A stretch of DNA of 64,000 bases from Silicimonas sp. (GTDB taxonomy: Bacteria; Pseudomonadota; Alphaproteobacteria; Rhodobacterales; Rhodobacteraceae), in contig JAJEGW010000182.1 of assembly GCA_022819605.1 (NCBI GenBank), positions 1 to 64,000 on the forward strand, given 5' to 3'. A program made the position numbers and the translations under genes. The notes under the pieces are model-generated. The model was not told the DNA's origin. It ran no database searches and saw nothing but the letters and a program-made list of their open reading frames with translations. The stretch's first letter is position 1. Every line of letters begins with the position of its first letter. Of this stretch, positions 44,599 to 53,764 are shown piece by piece.

Positions 44599-45174
44599 AT
44601 GACCCGAACGGCCCCCTTTTCGCTCTGCGTCTATTGCGGCGCTCGTGACGGACGAAACCCGAATTACATGCAGTCAGCCCGTGACCTCGGACGGGCCATT
44701 GGCGAAAACGGATGGCGTCTTGTCTATGGCGCCGGCGACGTCGGAATCATGGGAGCCGTGGCCGATGCGGCGACAGCCGCCGGTGCCGCCGCAATCGGCG
44801 TGATTCCGACCCACCTGCTGGCAACCGAAGCTCCCGACAGGTGCATCGGCGAACGGATCATCACCGAAACCATGCATGAGCGAAAGAAGATCATGCTGAT
44901 GAACGCGGACGCGGTGGCCGTCCTGCCCGGTGGTGCGGGCTCGCTGGACGAATTCTTCGAGGTCCTGACCTGGGCGCAGCTCGGGCTGCATGAAAAACCG
45001 GTCTATCTGGTCGACATTGAGGGATACTGGCAACCACTCCTCGCGCTCATCGGCCACGTGATTGCCGAGGGATTCGCGGACCCAAGCCTGGGCGACCTGG
45101 TTAAGGCGATGCCGGACGTGGATGAACTGGTAGCCGAATTGAGACGGTCGGTGCGGGAATCCCACCAAGGATAG
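44599..45174 (+). CDS. LOG-family protein (TIGR00730; nucleotide 5'-monophosphate phosphoribohydrolase)
   Basis: The 191-residue protein has the Rossmann-like LOG fold: CVYCGARDG at the N-terminus, GWRLVYGAGDVGIMG, and the signature PGGAGSLDEFFE (PGGxGTxxE variant with Ser). Family members remove ribose-5-phosphate from cytokinin nucleotides or from AMP/purine monophosphates. It is divergent from the LysM gene, an association seen in Rhodobacterales. Confidence 0.92.
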   Translation: MTRTAPFSLCVYCGARDGRNPNYMQSARDLGRAIGENGWRLVYGAGDVGIMGAVADAATAAGAAAIGVIPTHLLATEAPDRCIGERIITETMHERKKIMLMNADAVAVLPGGAGSLDEFFEVLTWAQLGLHEKPVYLVDIEGYWQPLLALIGHVIAEGFADPSLGDLVKAMPDVDELVAELRRSVRESHQG

Positions 45175-45260
45175 AGTTCCGCGCTCCCGAATCTGAGGCA
45201 AATCTCTCCGCGAACTTGACTCCGTTCATTGCGGCAGCGAACGCAGCGGACTGAACACGC

Positions 45261-45288
45261 GCCCGTCGGCAAAAACGTACCGACGGGC
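45261..45288. terminator. Terminator hairpin between LOG gene and sodB
   Basis: GCCCGTCGG (45261-45269) and CCGACGGGC (45280-45288) form a perfect 9-bp stem around a 10-base A-rich loop between two convergent genes. Confidence 0.65.
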
Positions 45289-45309
45289 CGAAGCAGCGGT
45301 CGTGGAGGA

Positions 45310-45909
45310 TCACATGCGGCTTGCCACGTTTTCCCAGTTCACGAGGTTGTTCAGGAAGTTGTCCAGGTAGACCGGGCGCTTGTTCCGGAAGTCGATGTAG
45401 TAGGAATGCTCCCAAACGTCGCACCCGAGCAGCGCGACCTGTCCGAAGCAAAGCGGGTTCACGCCGTTCTCAGTCTTGGTCACGGCAAGGGAGCCATCCG
45501 AACTCTTGACAAGCCATGCCCAACCCGAGCCGAACTGTCCGGCACCGGCGGCGGCAAACTGGGACTTGAACTCATCTACCGATCCGAAGCTGTCAACGAG
45601 CGCTCTTTCAAGTTCGCCCGGCATGCCATTGTCGCCCGGCCCCATCATTTCCCAGAACTGGTTGTGGTTCCAAAGCTGGCTGATGTTGTTGAATATGCCA
45701 TTCTGCGCAACGGCATTCGCGTCATACGTCCCCGTGATTATCTCCTCAAGTGACTTGCCGTCCCATTCGGTGCCGGCGATCAGCTTGTTGCCGTTGTCGA
45801 CATAGGCCTTGTGATGGAGGTCGTGATGAAACTCGAGCGTCTCGGCGCTCATCCCATTCGAGGCCAGAGCATCGTGCGCGTACGGAAGATCGGGAAGATC
45901 GAATGCCAT
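45310..45909 (-). CDS. sodB: Superoxide dismutase, Fe-type
   Basis: The 199-residue enzyme has all four metal ligands: H28 (TLEFHHDLHH), H82 (WNHNQFW), D164 and H168 (CDVWEHSYY). NNISQLWNH, with Gln78 in the position typical of iron enzymes, favours the Fe (or cambialistic) class. It converts superoxide to O2 and H2O2 in the cytoplasm. AAGGGAAC precedes ATG 45909. Confidence 0.96.
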   Translation of the reverse strand: MAFDLPDLPYAHDALASNGMSAETLEFHHDLHHKAYVDNGNKLIAGTEWDGKSLEEIITGTYDANAVAQNGIFNNISQLWNHNQFWEMMGPGDNGMPGELERALVDSFGSVDEFKSQFAAAGAGQFGSGWAWLVKSSDGSLAVTKTENGVNPLCFGQVALLGCDVWEHSYYIDFRNKRPVYLDNFLNNLVNWENVASRM

Positions 45910-46075
45910 TGTTGGGTTCCCTTCTGTTGACTTGATTTACACTACCTGCGCAGGGTTGCCGGTCGGGTCAAGGCAGAGCCAAGAAATTTCTGGAAAATCC
46001 CGGAGTTTTGTAGAATGCTCCCGGCGCGCCGGAGCGGACCAGTGACGGCGCCGAAACGAGGGGGCAAGGGAGGCC

Positions 46076-46780
46076 ATGCCAAATGCCGCAATCATCGGCG
46101 GCACGGGCGGGATTGGAGCCGGTATCGCGCGAGTTCTTGCCCACAAGGGCTGGGAGGTGACCGTCACTGGTGCCACAGCGGGCGAGGTCGAAAGGTACCT
46201 CGAAGCTGCGCCGGGTGCCTCGGCGGTCGCCCTGGACATCACCGACGACGATGCGGTCGAAGCCTTCTTCGAGGGCCTCACATCCTTGGACGGCCTTGTG
46301 AACTGCGCCGGCATCATCAGGAAGCTCGGCGAATTCGATCTGGACACCTTCCGGAAAGTAATCGACGTCAACCTCACCGGAACGATGCGATGCTGCCTTG
46401 CTGCGCACCCGCTGCTCGCCGCTGGCGGCGGCGCGATCGTGAACACCGGGTCGATGTACACGTACTTTGGCGGACCGCACGCGCCAGCCTACACTGCGTC
46501 AAAGGGTGCCGTGGCCCAGCTGACCAAGGCACTCGCAGGCAAGTGGGCGTCCGACGGCATTCGCGTGAACGCCATTGCACCCGGATGGATCGAAACACCG
46601 ATGACCGAAGCCATTCGCGGTGACGATTCGCGCGAACCCATCATCATGAACCGAACCCCTCTCGCTCGTTGGGGCCAACCCGCCGAGGTCGGTGCCCTTG
46701 CAGCCTGGCTGCTTTCGGAGGAAGCTTCATTCGTGACCGGCGCAACCTATCCTGTGGACGGCGGATATTCCGCGATGTGA
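46076..46780 (+). CDS. Short-chain dehydrogenase/reductase
   Basis: The 234-residue classical SDR has the cofactor loop IGGTGGIGAGIARVL (residues 7-21), NCAG, a catalytic Ser in GSMYTYFGG and YTASKGAVAQ with the Tyr-Lys pair, then the NAIAPGWIETPM segment. It is followed 5 bases later by a cupin dioxygenase gene, so the two likely form an operon. The substrate is unknown. Confidence 0.93.
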   Translation: MPNAAIIGGTGGIGAGIARVLAHKGWEVTVTGATAGEVERYLEAAPGASAVALDITDDDAVEAFFEGLTSLDGLVNCAGIIRKLGEFDLDTFRKVIDVNLTGTMRCCLAAHPLLAAGGGAIVNTGSMYTYFGGPHAPAYTASKGAVAQLTKALAGKWASDGIRVNAIAPGWIETPMTEAIRGDDSREPIIMNRTPLARWGQPAEVGALAAWLLSEEASFVTGATYPVDGGYSAM

Positions 46781-46785
46781 ACGAC

Positions 46786-47313
46786 ATGCCCATTGAATCC
46801 GAAGACCAGAATCCGATGACACCATATCAACTGCCCTTCCCGAAGGATGCGCTGGATGAAATCGTCATAGCGGATGCCATTCCGGTGGATGAGCGCCTAT
46901 GGGTGCCACAAACCGACACAGTGTCCTTCCGGCCGCTGTGCCTGAACCGAAGCCATGGATACTGGATGAACCTGCTGCGAGTTCGCCAGTCCGGATTCCT
47001 GTCGCGCCACCGGCATCCGCAGCCGGTGCACGGGTTCGTCCTGAAAGGAAGCTGGCACTACCTCGAACATGACTGGGTGGCACGCGAGGGCTCATACGTG
47101 TTCGAAGCCCCGGGCGAGACGCATACATTGGTCGTACCCGAGGATGTGGACGAGATGATTACCTATTTCCAGGTAAACGGCGTGATGATCTACGTGGACC
47201 CGTATGGAAAGGTCCAAGGCTATGAAGACGTCTTCACGAAGATCGACATGTGCCGAAAGCACTTCGCGGATGTCGGATTGGGCGAAGACTATGTCGATCA
47301 GTTCATTCGTTGA
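46786..47313 (+). CDS. Cupin dioxygenase, 2,4'-dihydroxyacetophenone dioxygenase-like
   Basis: From ATG 46786 the 175-residue protein is a single-domain cupin. GFLSRHRHPQPVHGFVLKGSWHYLEHDW contains the His-rich metal motif, and SYVFEAPGETHTLVVPED is the second cupin motif. It resembles bacterial 2,4'-dihydroxyacetophenone dioxygenase-family proteins, which cleave C-C bonds next to a carbonyl using non-heme iron. Pairing with the SDR suggests oxidation of an alcohol before ring- or chain-cleavage; this is inference. ATG 46816 is an alternative start. Confidence 0.8.
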   Translation: MPIESEDQNPMTPYQLPFPKDALDEIVIADAIPVDERLWVPQTDTVSFRPLCLNRSHGYWMNLLRVRQSGFLSRHRHPQPVHGFVLKGSWHYLEHDWVAREGSYVFEAPGETHTLVVPEDVDEMITYFQVNGVMIYVDPYGKVQGYEDVFTKIDMCRKHFADVGLGEDYVDQFIR

Positions 47314-47523
47314 GGCAGGCGCGGACCAATCTTCGAGGCAAGCGCATTGAAGTGAGCACAGTCGAAGCGCAGTCGGTGAACAGGTCAAGATGCTGCTCTG
47401 AGATCCGGTTCTACATGTCGCCGCGCGCGCAACCGGGACTTTCATGGAGTGCCGGCCACCGATCCCGCCAATTTAGCAGTGTGGTCAATTGACACTGTCC
47501 ACTGACTGCACGATACGAAAAAC

Positions 47524-49854
47524 GTGACCATGGAGACCTTCATTTCACTCGCAATGAGCCGGAGGTGGCTCACGGTGCTGGTTTCGGTGCTTGCAATTTT
47601 CTTAATTTCTGCGGGCACCGTGCGGCTGGTCGAGGTCGACGTAGATTTCCGAAACCACTTCAGCAAGGACGACCCGCGTGTCGTCGCACTAGACCAGCTG
47701 GAAGAAACCTACGCGCTGTCCGATTCCCTCCTTGTTGCCCTGGCGCCAAAGGATGGCACCATTTTCACGCGCGAAGCGCTCATGGCCGTCGAGGAGATGA
47801 CTGAGCAGCTCTGGTATACCCCATACGTTACACGCGTCGACTCGATCACCAACTACTCACACAGTTGGGCGGTCGGAGACGAGCTTATCGTCGAGTCACT
47901 GGTCGAAAACGCCGCCGAGTTGACTGAAAGTGACCTGGAGCGGATCAAGGAAATCGCGCTTGGAACGGAAGAGATAGCTGGTCGCTTCGTCGCCCGGGAC
48001 GGGCGCGTCGCTGGGCTGACGGTCAATGTCGTGCTCCCAGAAGGCAGCCGACAGCAGGCCAAAGTGGACGTGGTCGACTTTCTTCGCGGCACCGCCGCCG
48101 AAGCAAGTGCCAGCCATCCAAGCATCGAATACCACCTCACCGGCGAACTCTTTCTCAACCGGTCCGTTCGCGATGCGCTAAACGAAGAAATGGCGAAGCT
48201 CGGGCCGATCGCGTTTCTGACAATGCTGGTCGTAGCTTTCGCATTGCTTCGATCGATATCTGCGGTGGGTGCAATCGTCATCATGCTGGTTGCGGTCATC
48301 ATGTCAGGACTTGGATTCGCCGGCTGGGCCGGCCTAAAGCTGTACGGCGAAAGCGGTGCAGCGCTGTTCGTCTTGATGGCAGTTGCCGTCGCACACTCCA
48401 TGCATGTCATAGAGGGAATGCTTGCTCAGATGCGTCAGGGCATGGATCGGAGGCAAGCGGTCGTACATTCCGTTCGATCAAACATGTGGCCGGTATTCCT
48501 CACGTCACTCACGACCGCGATCGGTTTCCTGAGCTTGAACTTCTCGGAGATGCCACCGTTTCGTATCATGGGCAATATCGTCGCGTTCGGCGCGATGTGC
48601 GCATTTGTTTATTCAGTCACGCTGTTGCCTGCATTGCTTTCGATCCTTCCTGTGAGCGCCCGACCTCTGCGCGAAGGCAAACGCACCTTCTTCGATCTGT
48701 TCGGACGATTTGTCGTCTCTCACCACATTGCATTGTTGTTTTCTTTCGGGGCAGTTATCGTCGTGCTGATAGCCGGCGTTTCACGGATCGAACTGAACGA
48801 AAATCCTCTCGAAATTCTCGACAGCAGCTACGAATACCGTCGATCCACGGACTTCATCAGCGAGAACTTTGTCGGACTGGAACCGTTCGAGTACTCACTC
48901 AACTCCGGCAAGGAGGCAGGCATCACGGATGTCGACTATCTGCGTGATGTCGATGCCTTCGCCTCATGGTACAAAACACAGCCGGAAGTCGCCCACGTCT
49001 TTGCCATTTCCGATATTCTCAAGCGCTTGAACAAGAACTTGAATGGCGACAACCCAGACTACTACGTAGTGCCCGACGAGTCCGACCTCGCCGCGCAATA
49101 CCTGTTGCTGTACGAATTTTCCCTGCCGATGGGGCTTGACCTCAACAATCTAATTGATGTCGAACGGTCTGCCACACGCATGACGGTCGTGCTGAAGAGA
49201 TTGTCCGCACAGGAGAAGATCGATCTTGACAACCGTGCGCAGGATTGGCTGCGGCAGAACGCACCGAACCTGGAAACCGGAGCCACCGGAGTAACGCTTG
49301 TCGGGGCATATTCGATCAAGAGAAACATCGAAAAAATGCTCATCGGCACCTTTGTGGCCATGACGGTTGTCTCCTTGCTGCTTGTCTTCATCTTCAAGAG
49401 CCTCCGGTACGGCCTGATCAGCCTGATACCCAATTTCATTCCCGCCGCCATGGCGATCGGCGCTTGGGGTTATGCAGTGGGGGAGATCGGTGTTGCGGCT
49501 TCGGTCGTGACCGCCCTAGCCTTCGGTATTATTGTCGATGACACAATTCACTTCTTGACCAGGTATCTGCGAGCCCGCAATCAGGGACTTCTGCCGTCAG
49601 AGTCCGTTCAGTCAGCACTCCACTCGGTGGGCAAGGCGCTGTTTGCGACGACTGTCGTGTTTGCTCTCGGATTCCTCGTGTTCGGTGCATCGGGGATGGC
49701 GAGCAACCAATCGCTTGGCCTGTTGATGGGGACAACGGTTGTCATTGCCCTGCTGGCAGATTTTCTTTTCCTGCCACCTCTTCTGATGGCGCTTGACGGG
49801 GCCAAGGAGTCGACCAAGCAGATCAGGGACCGCCTGCGACAGGATGTTCTTTAG
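47524..49854 (+). CDS. MMPL-type RND transporter
   Basis: The 776-residue protein has two MMPL halves, each with a periplasmic domain after the first helix (after residue 32 and after about 415) followed by five or six helices. GIIVDDTIHFLTRYLRAR in helix 10 is the conserved RND proton-relay region. It belongs to the HpnN/SSD-like family that moves lipids, hopanoids or other hydrophobic compounds. The start is GTG 47524 or ATG 47530. A partial inverted repeat around TCAATTGA at 47485-47492 lies close upstream. No adaptor protein is adjacent. Confidence 0.88.
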   Translation: MTMETFISLAMSRRWLTVLVSVLAIFLISAGTVRLVEVDVDFRNHFSKDDPRVVALDQLEETYALSDSLLVALAPKDGTIFTREALMAVEEMTEQLWYTPYVTRVDSITNYSHSWAVGDELIVESLVENAAELTESDLERIKEIALGTEEIAGRFVARDGRVAGLTVNVVLPEGSRQQAKVDVVDFLRGTAAEASASHPSIEYHLTGELFLNRSVRDALNEEMAKLGPIAFLTMLVVAFALLRSISAVGAIVIMLVAVIMSGLGFAGWAGLKLYGESGAALFVLMAVAVAHSMHVIEGMLAQMRQGMDRRQAVVHSVRSNMWPVFLTSLTTAIGFLSLNFSEMPPFRIMGNIVAFGAMCAFVYSVTLLPALLSILPVSARPLREGKRTFFDLFGRFVVSHHIALLFSFGAVIVVLIAGVSRIELNENPLEILDSSYEYRRSTDFISENFVGLEPFEYSLNSGKEAGITDVDYLRDVDAFASWYKTQPEVAHVFAISDILKRLNKNLNGDNPDYYVVPDESDLAAQYLLLYEFSLPMGLDLNNLIDVERSATRMTVVLKRLSAQEKIDLDNRAQDWLRQNAPNLETGATGVTLVGAYSIKRNIEKMLIGTFVAMTVVSLLLVFIFKSLRYGLISLIPNFIPAAMAIGAWGYAVGEIGVAASVVTALAFGIIVDDTIHFLTRYLRARNQGLLPSESVQSALHSVGKALFATTVVFALGFLVFGASGMASNQSLGLLMGTTVVIALLADFLFLPPLLMALDGAKESTKQIRDRLRQDVL

Positions 49855-49949
49855 CCCTGCCGTTTTGCCTCGTCCGAAGCCATGCTCGAAACGGGTAATT
49901 TCGGCCAGCCCTTCCTTCCTGGTGAGGATGGTGCGGGATCTGGACTAAG

Positions 49950-50312
49950 GATCGGAACTGGACCGCCTGTCCCACTCCGTTGCGGATGCGCGCGCCATCG
50001 CCGGGGAGTTGAAGCGAAAGGGCCTGAAGCGCGCTCGGCGCGACCGTCTCTGACCCTTCCGAACCGAAGGGGAAAGTGCTCTTCAACATCGCCGCCACCT
50101 TCGCCGAATTCGAGGCCGACCTCATCAGGATGTGCACCAGTGAAGGCGTGGCGATCGCGAAGGCCAAGGGATAGCCGAAACTTTCAGAAAGGCAACGGAA
50201 AGAACTCTGGCGAATGCATGACAAGGGAGAATACTTGATCAACGATCTCGCCGAGGTCTTCTTCGTGTCGTAACCGTCCGTCCACCGTACGTTGCGCCGG
50301 AGGGAGGCCCCT
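49950..50312 (+). pseudogene. Decayed serine recombinase (resolvase/invertase)
   Basis: Translating in shifting frames gives TELDRLSHSVADARAIAGEL, then FNIAATFAEFEADLIRMCTS followed by EGVAIAKAKG, a stop, PKLSERQRKELWRMHDKGEY then INDLAEVFFVS, a stop, and PSVHRTLRR. This is the C-terminal two-thirds of a Tn3-resolvase/Pin-type recombinase including the long E-helix and the DNA-binding helix-turn-helix. At least two in-frame stops and one frameshift disable it, and the N-terminal catalytic Ser region is missing. Confidence 0.75.
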
Positions 50313-50639
50313 TGGCGTACGACTTCGCCCCCTTCTGGAATCGACCCGAGATGCTAGTGCATGGTGCATGTGCATGATGGCGTATCCCTTGTTCGGCAAA
50401 GTCGCTGATGCAATCGGGCGATTGCTTCAGCTTCAGGGAACAGCTGGCGCGACGCAAGTGCAGCGACCGCACTGCGAGAAATTGGGAAAACGCGACAAGG
50501 TGGCCCTTGCAATACGGCGCACGCCTCGGCGATTCATCGACTGGCGCGCAGCTTTTGAAACGGAAGAAACGGGTCTCGATTGCTTTGCTCGCAGGCGGGT
50601 GGTCAGTGACCGGCCGCGTGCGAGCAAGATGCCGGGCGC
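50313..50639. other. Relic DNA without a supported gene
   Basis: 327 bases between two transposon relics. No intact frame or recognisable domain. Confidence 0.4.
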
Positions 50640-50742
50640 AATCCTGACGGGCTGCCAGTCCACGGCTTCACGACGCTGCTCGCCGACCTGATCGCGCTAA
50701 CGCTGAACGAGGTGACGTTGCCGGGCAATCCGGAACACGCCA
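50640..50742 (+). pseudogene. IS1634-family transposase fragment
   Basis: The frame reads NPDGLPVHGFTTLLADLIAL then TLNEVTLPGNPEHA, matching a near-C-terminal segment of IS1634-type transposases. The related transposase remnant at 51963-52595 has exactly this segment deleted after KRTPDGLP, so two different copies of the IS are represented. Confidence 0.6.
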
Positions 50743-50836
50743 ATGCGCAGCGCGCTGTTCAGTCATGCGCCCCCCGGCAAGTCATTCCCATTGGCTGTCA
50801 TGCCTTCTCCCGCGAATTCCGCATTGTACGTCATTC

Positions 50837-51535
50837 TCAGATCTGCTCCGCGCCGCCGCACAGTTTGGCAGGCCTGTCCACGCGTCTTGTCACCGAACAG
50901 TATCGAAGTTCGCCCAAGCACTGGAACCGCGTGCCATCTAAGACGGCACCCGCCGAGCGGTGCCAGTGGCCGAAGATCCAGAGATCCGGCCGATGGAGAT
51001 CAAGCATCGCGTTCAGCGCCTGCATGGTCCGTGACATGGGCTGGTGAACCTGGTCGCCCGGAAACAGTGCCCGGATGGCGTCTGCCGGCGCATCGTGCGT
51101 CACCATGATGCGGGGTTGCACTGCGGCGTAGTGGTCGACAATCGCGTTGAACTCCACGATCGAGCACTCCTCGTCATCCCACCAGTCCAGCCCCTGGGTG
51201 CGCAGATGTCGGTCGACCGAGAACGCGCCGCCAACGAACATGATGCCCCAGTTCGGATCGTAGTGCCCGTCCGGGATCCACCCGGGCATGGCCCGGCAGA
51301 TTTCCGGGTCGTCGTGGTTGCCGCGGATGAAGCCGCAGGTGCCAGCTTGCTCCCGGAAGAAATTCCCGACACGCTCCGCCGTGCGGTGATCGAGAAATCC
51401 GTAGCCGAAATCACCGATCTGCACGACGGCCACCCCCCTACCCTGCACGCGCCGGGCGAACGCGTGGAACGGTGGAAACATCCCATGGACGTCGCCCACG
51501 AGAAACACTTTCCCAATGTCGGCGAAATCGATCAT
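50837..51535 (-). CDS. Calcineurin-like metallophosphoesterase
   Basis: The 232-residue protein carries the complete dimetal motif set in order: GDVHG, GDFGYG, GNHDD, THDAP and GHWHRSA. It is related to small cytosolic PPP-like phosphoesterases of unknown substrate often carried on mobile DNA. It is intact although flanked on both sides by transposon relics. Confidence 0.88.
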   Translation of the reverse strand: MIDFADIGKVFLVGDVHGMFPPFHAFARRVQGRGVAVVQIGDFGYGFLDHRTAERVGNFFREQAGTCGFIRGNHDDPEICRAMPGWIPDGHYDPNWGIMFVGGAFSVDRHLRTQGLDWWDDEECSIVEFNAIVDHYAAVQPRIMVTHDAPADAIRALFPGDQVHQPMSRTMQALNAMLDLHRPDLWIFGHWHRSAGAVLDGTRFQCLGELRYCSVTRRVDRPAKLCGGAEQI

Positions 51536-51962
51536 CCGCGCGTCACTGAATGATCATCTGCTGGGTGTCAGCAAGGCCAGCAACCCGATGCCGCGCAAGC
51601 AAAAGATGCAGAGGGCGTAGCGCTGGCTGTTCCACAAGCCGGGAAGTATGGTGTCGAAATGGTACCGGCAAATTGTCAGCGCCCGCGACGGGCGTTCTCG
51701 GGATCGGGGCAAGGCGCGGCAGGCTATGCCGGCCTGCATGGCCGCAACGCCGCATGCGAAGATCGGCGGAGTAGGCACTGGGCATTTCGGAGGTCTCTTG
51801 GTTGAGATGAGCGCATCGAATCAGATTTCCGCAAGAAAGGGAGTCCCCAATGATTCCAACTAGGTTGGACACGCTCTTGCCGGATCTTCATTCAGGGTTC
51901 AAACAGCAATCCTTCGCAAACAAAGGGGCCAAGGGCGGAATCCGGGGGTTTCGACCTGTCAC
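51536..51962. other. IS flank without a supported gene
   Basis: 427 bases between the phosphoesterase start and the transposase remnant. The part next to 51963 is probably the 3-prime end of the IS. No other gene recognised. Confidence 0.4.
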
Positions 51963-52595
51963 TTACATGGCATCCTTGGCAGGGTCGATGTCCAGCAATT
52001 CGAACGCGCGGCCTTGCCGTTCCGTCGGCTTCGCCATCAGCGGGAAGGCGTGGTCCGGACTGCCCGGCAGCCCGTCAGGGGTGCGTTTAGTGTCGGTCTT
52101 GGCCTTCGCGCACTCCGAGACCTCGGCCTTTTCCACAGGCGAACTCCGCTGCGCCCGGGCGCCCTCCCGGTCGTCGTCCTCGAACAACAGCGGCGCCAGG
52201 CGCCGGCGCATGTGCCATTTCACGTGGCATGCAAGCACGCACAGGAACACTTGGGCGCGGACATGCTCCTCCGAGCAGGCGTGGACCGGCCGGATCCGCA
52301 GCCGCGAGGCCTTCATCGCGAGGAACGCACGCTCCACGCTCGCGAGCGACATGTACGCCTCCACCGCGGCTTCCGCGCCAAGCGACGAGGCGTCCAGGCT
52401 GGTGCGGATCACGTAGATCCCGTCGAGCCGCGCCTCCTCGGCGATCCTCTCCTCCCGCCGGCTCCAGGAGACGCCGTCGTCCGTGACCGCGATCTCGAAG
52501 TGCTTCTCCACCTTGCGCCGGTTGGCCTCCCTCCCGATGGCCTTGATGGCCTGGTCGCCGTTCGCCGGCCTCGGCTTCCGGCTGTAGGGTCTCAC
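51963..52595 (-). pseudogene. IS1634-family transposase, C-terminal part with internal deletion
   Basis: The 210-residue open frame contains the hallmark stretch GIYVIRTSLDASSLGAEAAV then EAYMSLASVERAFLAMK (the DDE Glu region) and VRAQVFLCVLACHVKWHMRR. It starts abruptly in the middle of the catalytic domain and lacks about 20 residues after KRTPDGLP. The missing upstream portion appears at 53523-53672 in the same orientation, beyond an inserted GC-rich segment, so the transposase gene was probably split by that insertion. Confidence 0.8.
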
Positions 52596-52636
52596 ATTAA
52601 TCGAGCATGAGCGTGCGGTTTTTTCCCACGCAGTAA

Positions 52637-53464
52637 GTGAGCGGTTTTCCCAGGGGATCAGTGACAGTCCGGGACGGCTTTCTTTCCCAGGCAGCCCTTT
52701 TCCGGCAGCGCGCCCGGTCCGTGCGGGATGCCGTCCTCCGGGCTTTCGGCCCGGATCGTCGGCTTTCGCTTGCCTTTCGTTCCTTTCGGCCGAAAGTGGC
52801 CCGCCGACGATTTGAGACAGGAAAGGTCGGCCCGCGCGACTCGCCCTCGCCGGGCCGCGGACGACCAGTTCAACTGAGATTTGAGACAGATCTGACCGCC
52901 GAGGACTACGTTAGCCGCCGGGAGTGGAGGAACGCAAGCCGTCCGCCCTGCCTGAAGTCCGGTTCCGGGCGCGCCTGCGGGATGGCCCGGCACGGGACCT
53001 ACGAGCGGAAGACGCCGGTCGTGATGCCCGTCGCCCGGTTTTACTGCGGCGGCTGCCGGACGACGTTCAGCCTTCTTCCGGACTTCGCCGCGGCCCGCCG
53101 TCCGGGCTCGCTGCAGGAAATCGAGGACGGTATGGCCGTCCTCGCCGGATCCCGGGGTCCGTGGGCGGCGGCCCGGCAGCTGTTCCCCGAGCGCGGCGAG
53201 ATGTCGAACGCGATCCGCGGGCTGCGCCGCGCGTTCGCGGCGGTGTCGGCCTTCCTGGCGATCGTGGCCACGATGCGTCCCGACCTGTTCCGGGGATGCC
53301 CGTCGGAGCTGGGGGCGATGCGCGCCGCGCTGGGGACGGAGACGCTGCTCGTCGACCTGCGCCGGGAGATGACGGCGCACCTGGCGTTCCTGCCGCCTCC
53401 GGTCGGATTCAAGCCGCCGTGGACGGGCGGGAATCTCCCGACGGGGCCGCCCAACAGGGAGTGA
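52637..53464 (+). CDS. DUF6431-like zinc-binding protein of a mobile element
   Basis: The real start is uncertain and may be downstream of 52890. The recognisable part (about residues 85-260) has RHGTYERKTP, ARFYCGGCRTTFSLLPDFAA and a helical tail, the pattern of DUF6431-type proteins found in transposons. The first zinc knuckle reads CLKSG where CPxCG is expected, so it may be decaying. GC content is clearly higher than in the neighbours. The direct repeat GATTTGAGACAG at 52809-52820 and 52878-52889 upstream may be transposase-binding end repeats. An inverted repeat (AACAGGG 53453-53459, CCCTGTT 53466-53472) spans the stop. Confidence 0.5.
   Translation: MSGFPRGSVTVRDGFLSQAALFRQRARSVRDAVLRAFGPDRRLSLAFRSFRPKVARRRFETGKVGPRDSPSPGRGRPVQLRFETDLTAEDYVSRREWRNASRPPCLKSGSGRACGMARHGTYERKTPVVMPVARFYCGGCRTTFSLLPDFAAARRPGSLQEIEDGMAVLAGSRGPWAAARQLFPERGEMSNAIRGLRRAFAAVSAFLAIVATMRPDLFRGCPSELGAMRAALGTETLLVDLRREMTAHLAFLPPPVGFKPPWTGGNLPTGPPNRE
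52809..52889. repeat. Direct repeat GATTTGAGACAG, two copies
   Basis: Exact 12-bp copies at 52809-52820 and 52878-52889, 69 bases apart, in front of the DUF6431-like frame. They are compatible with tandem transposase sites at a transposon end. Confidence 0.45.
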
Positions 53465-53522
53465 ACCCTGTTGCGGGCGCGCCGGCGGCGGCAGACCGGG
53501 CCGGCGGGCGCAGCAGCCTGCA

Positions 53523-53672
53523 GATGTCCGCGGTCCTCAGGGCCGAGATCCAGTCGAGCCCCGCCGGCGCGAGGTCCCTGCGGATCCGCACCGTCGTCAA
53601 CATCCCCCGGTCGTCCGCCAGCGCCACGCGCGCGATGCCGGCGGGCAGATTTTCAGCCGAAAGTTCCGTTTA
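53523..53672 (-). pseudogene. IS1634-family transposase, internal fragment
   Basis: The minus-strand frame reads AGIARVALADDRGMLTTVRI then RRDLAPAGLDWISALRTADI, which is the DDE-proximal core normally found upstream of the segment at 51963-52595. It loses similarity at about 53520, where the GC-rich DUF6431-like insert begins. Confidence 0.65.
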
Positions 53673-53764
53673 GCTTGCGGAGCAAACGGCCGCATTGGCG
53701 TAGCTGCGACGCAACGTCGGACCGCTATGTCAAAATCCGCAAGGGGTCGCTCGCGACATCACCT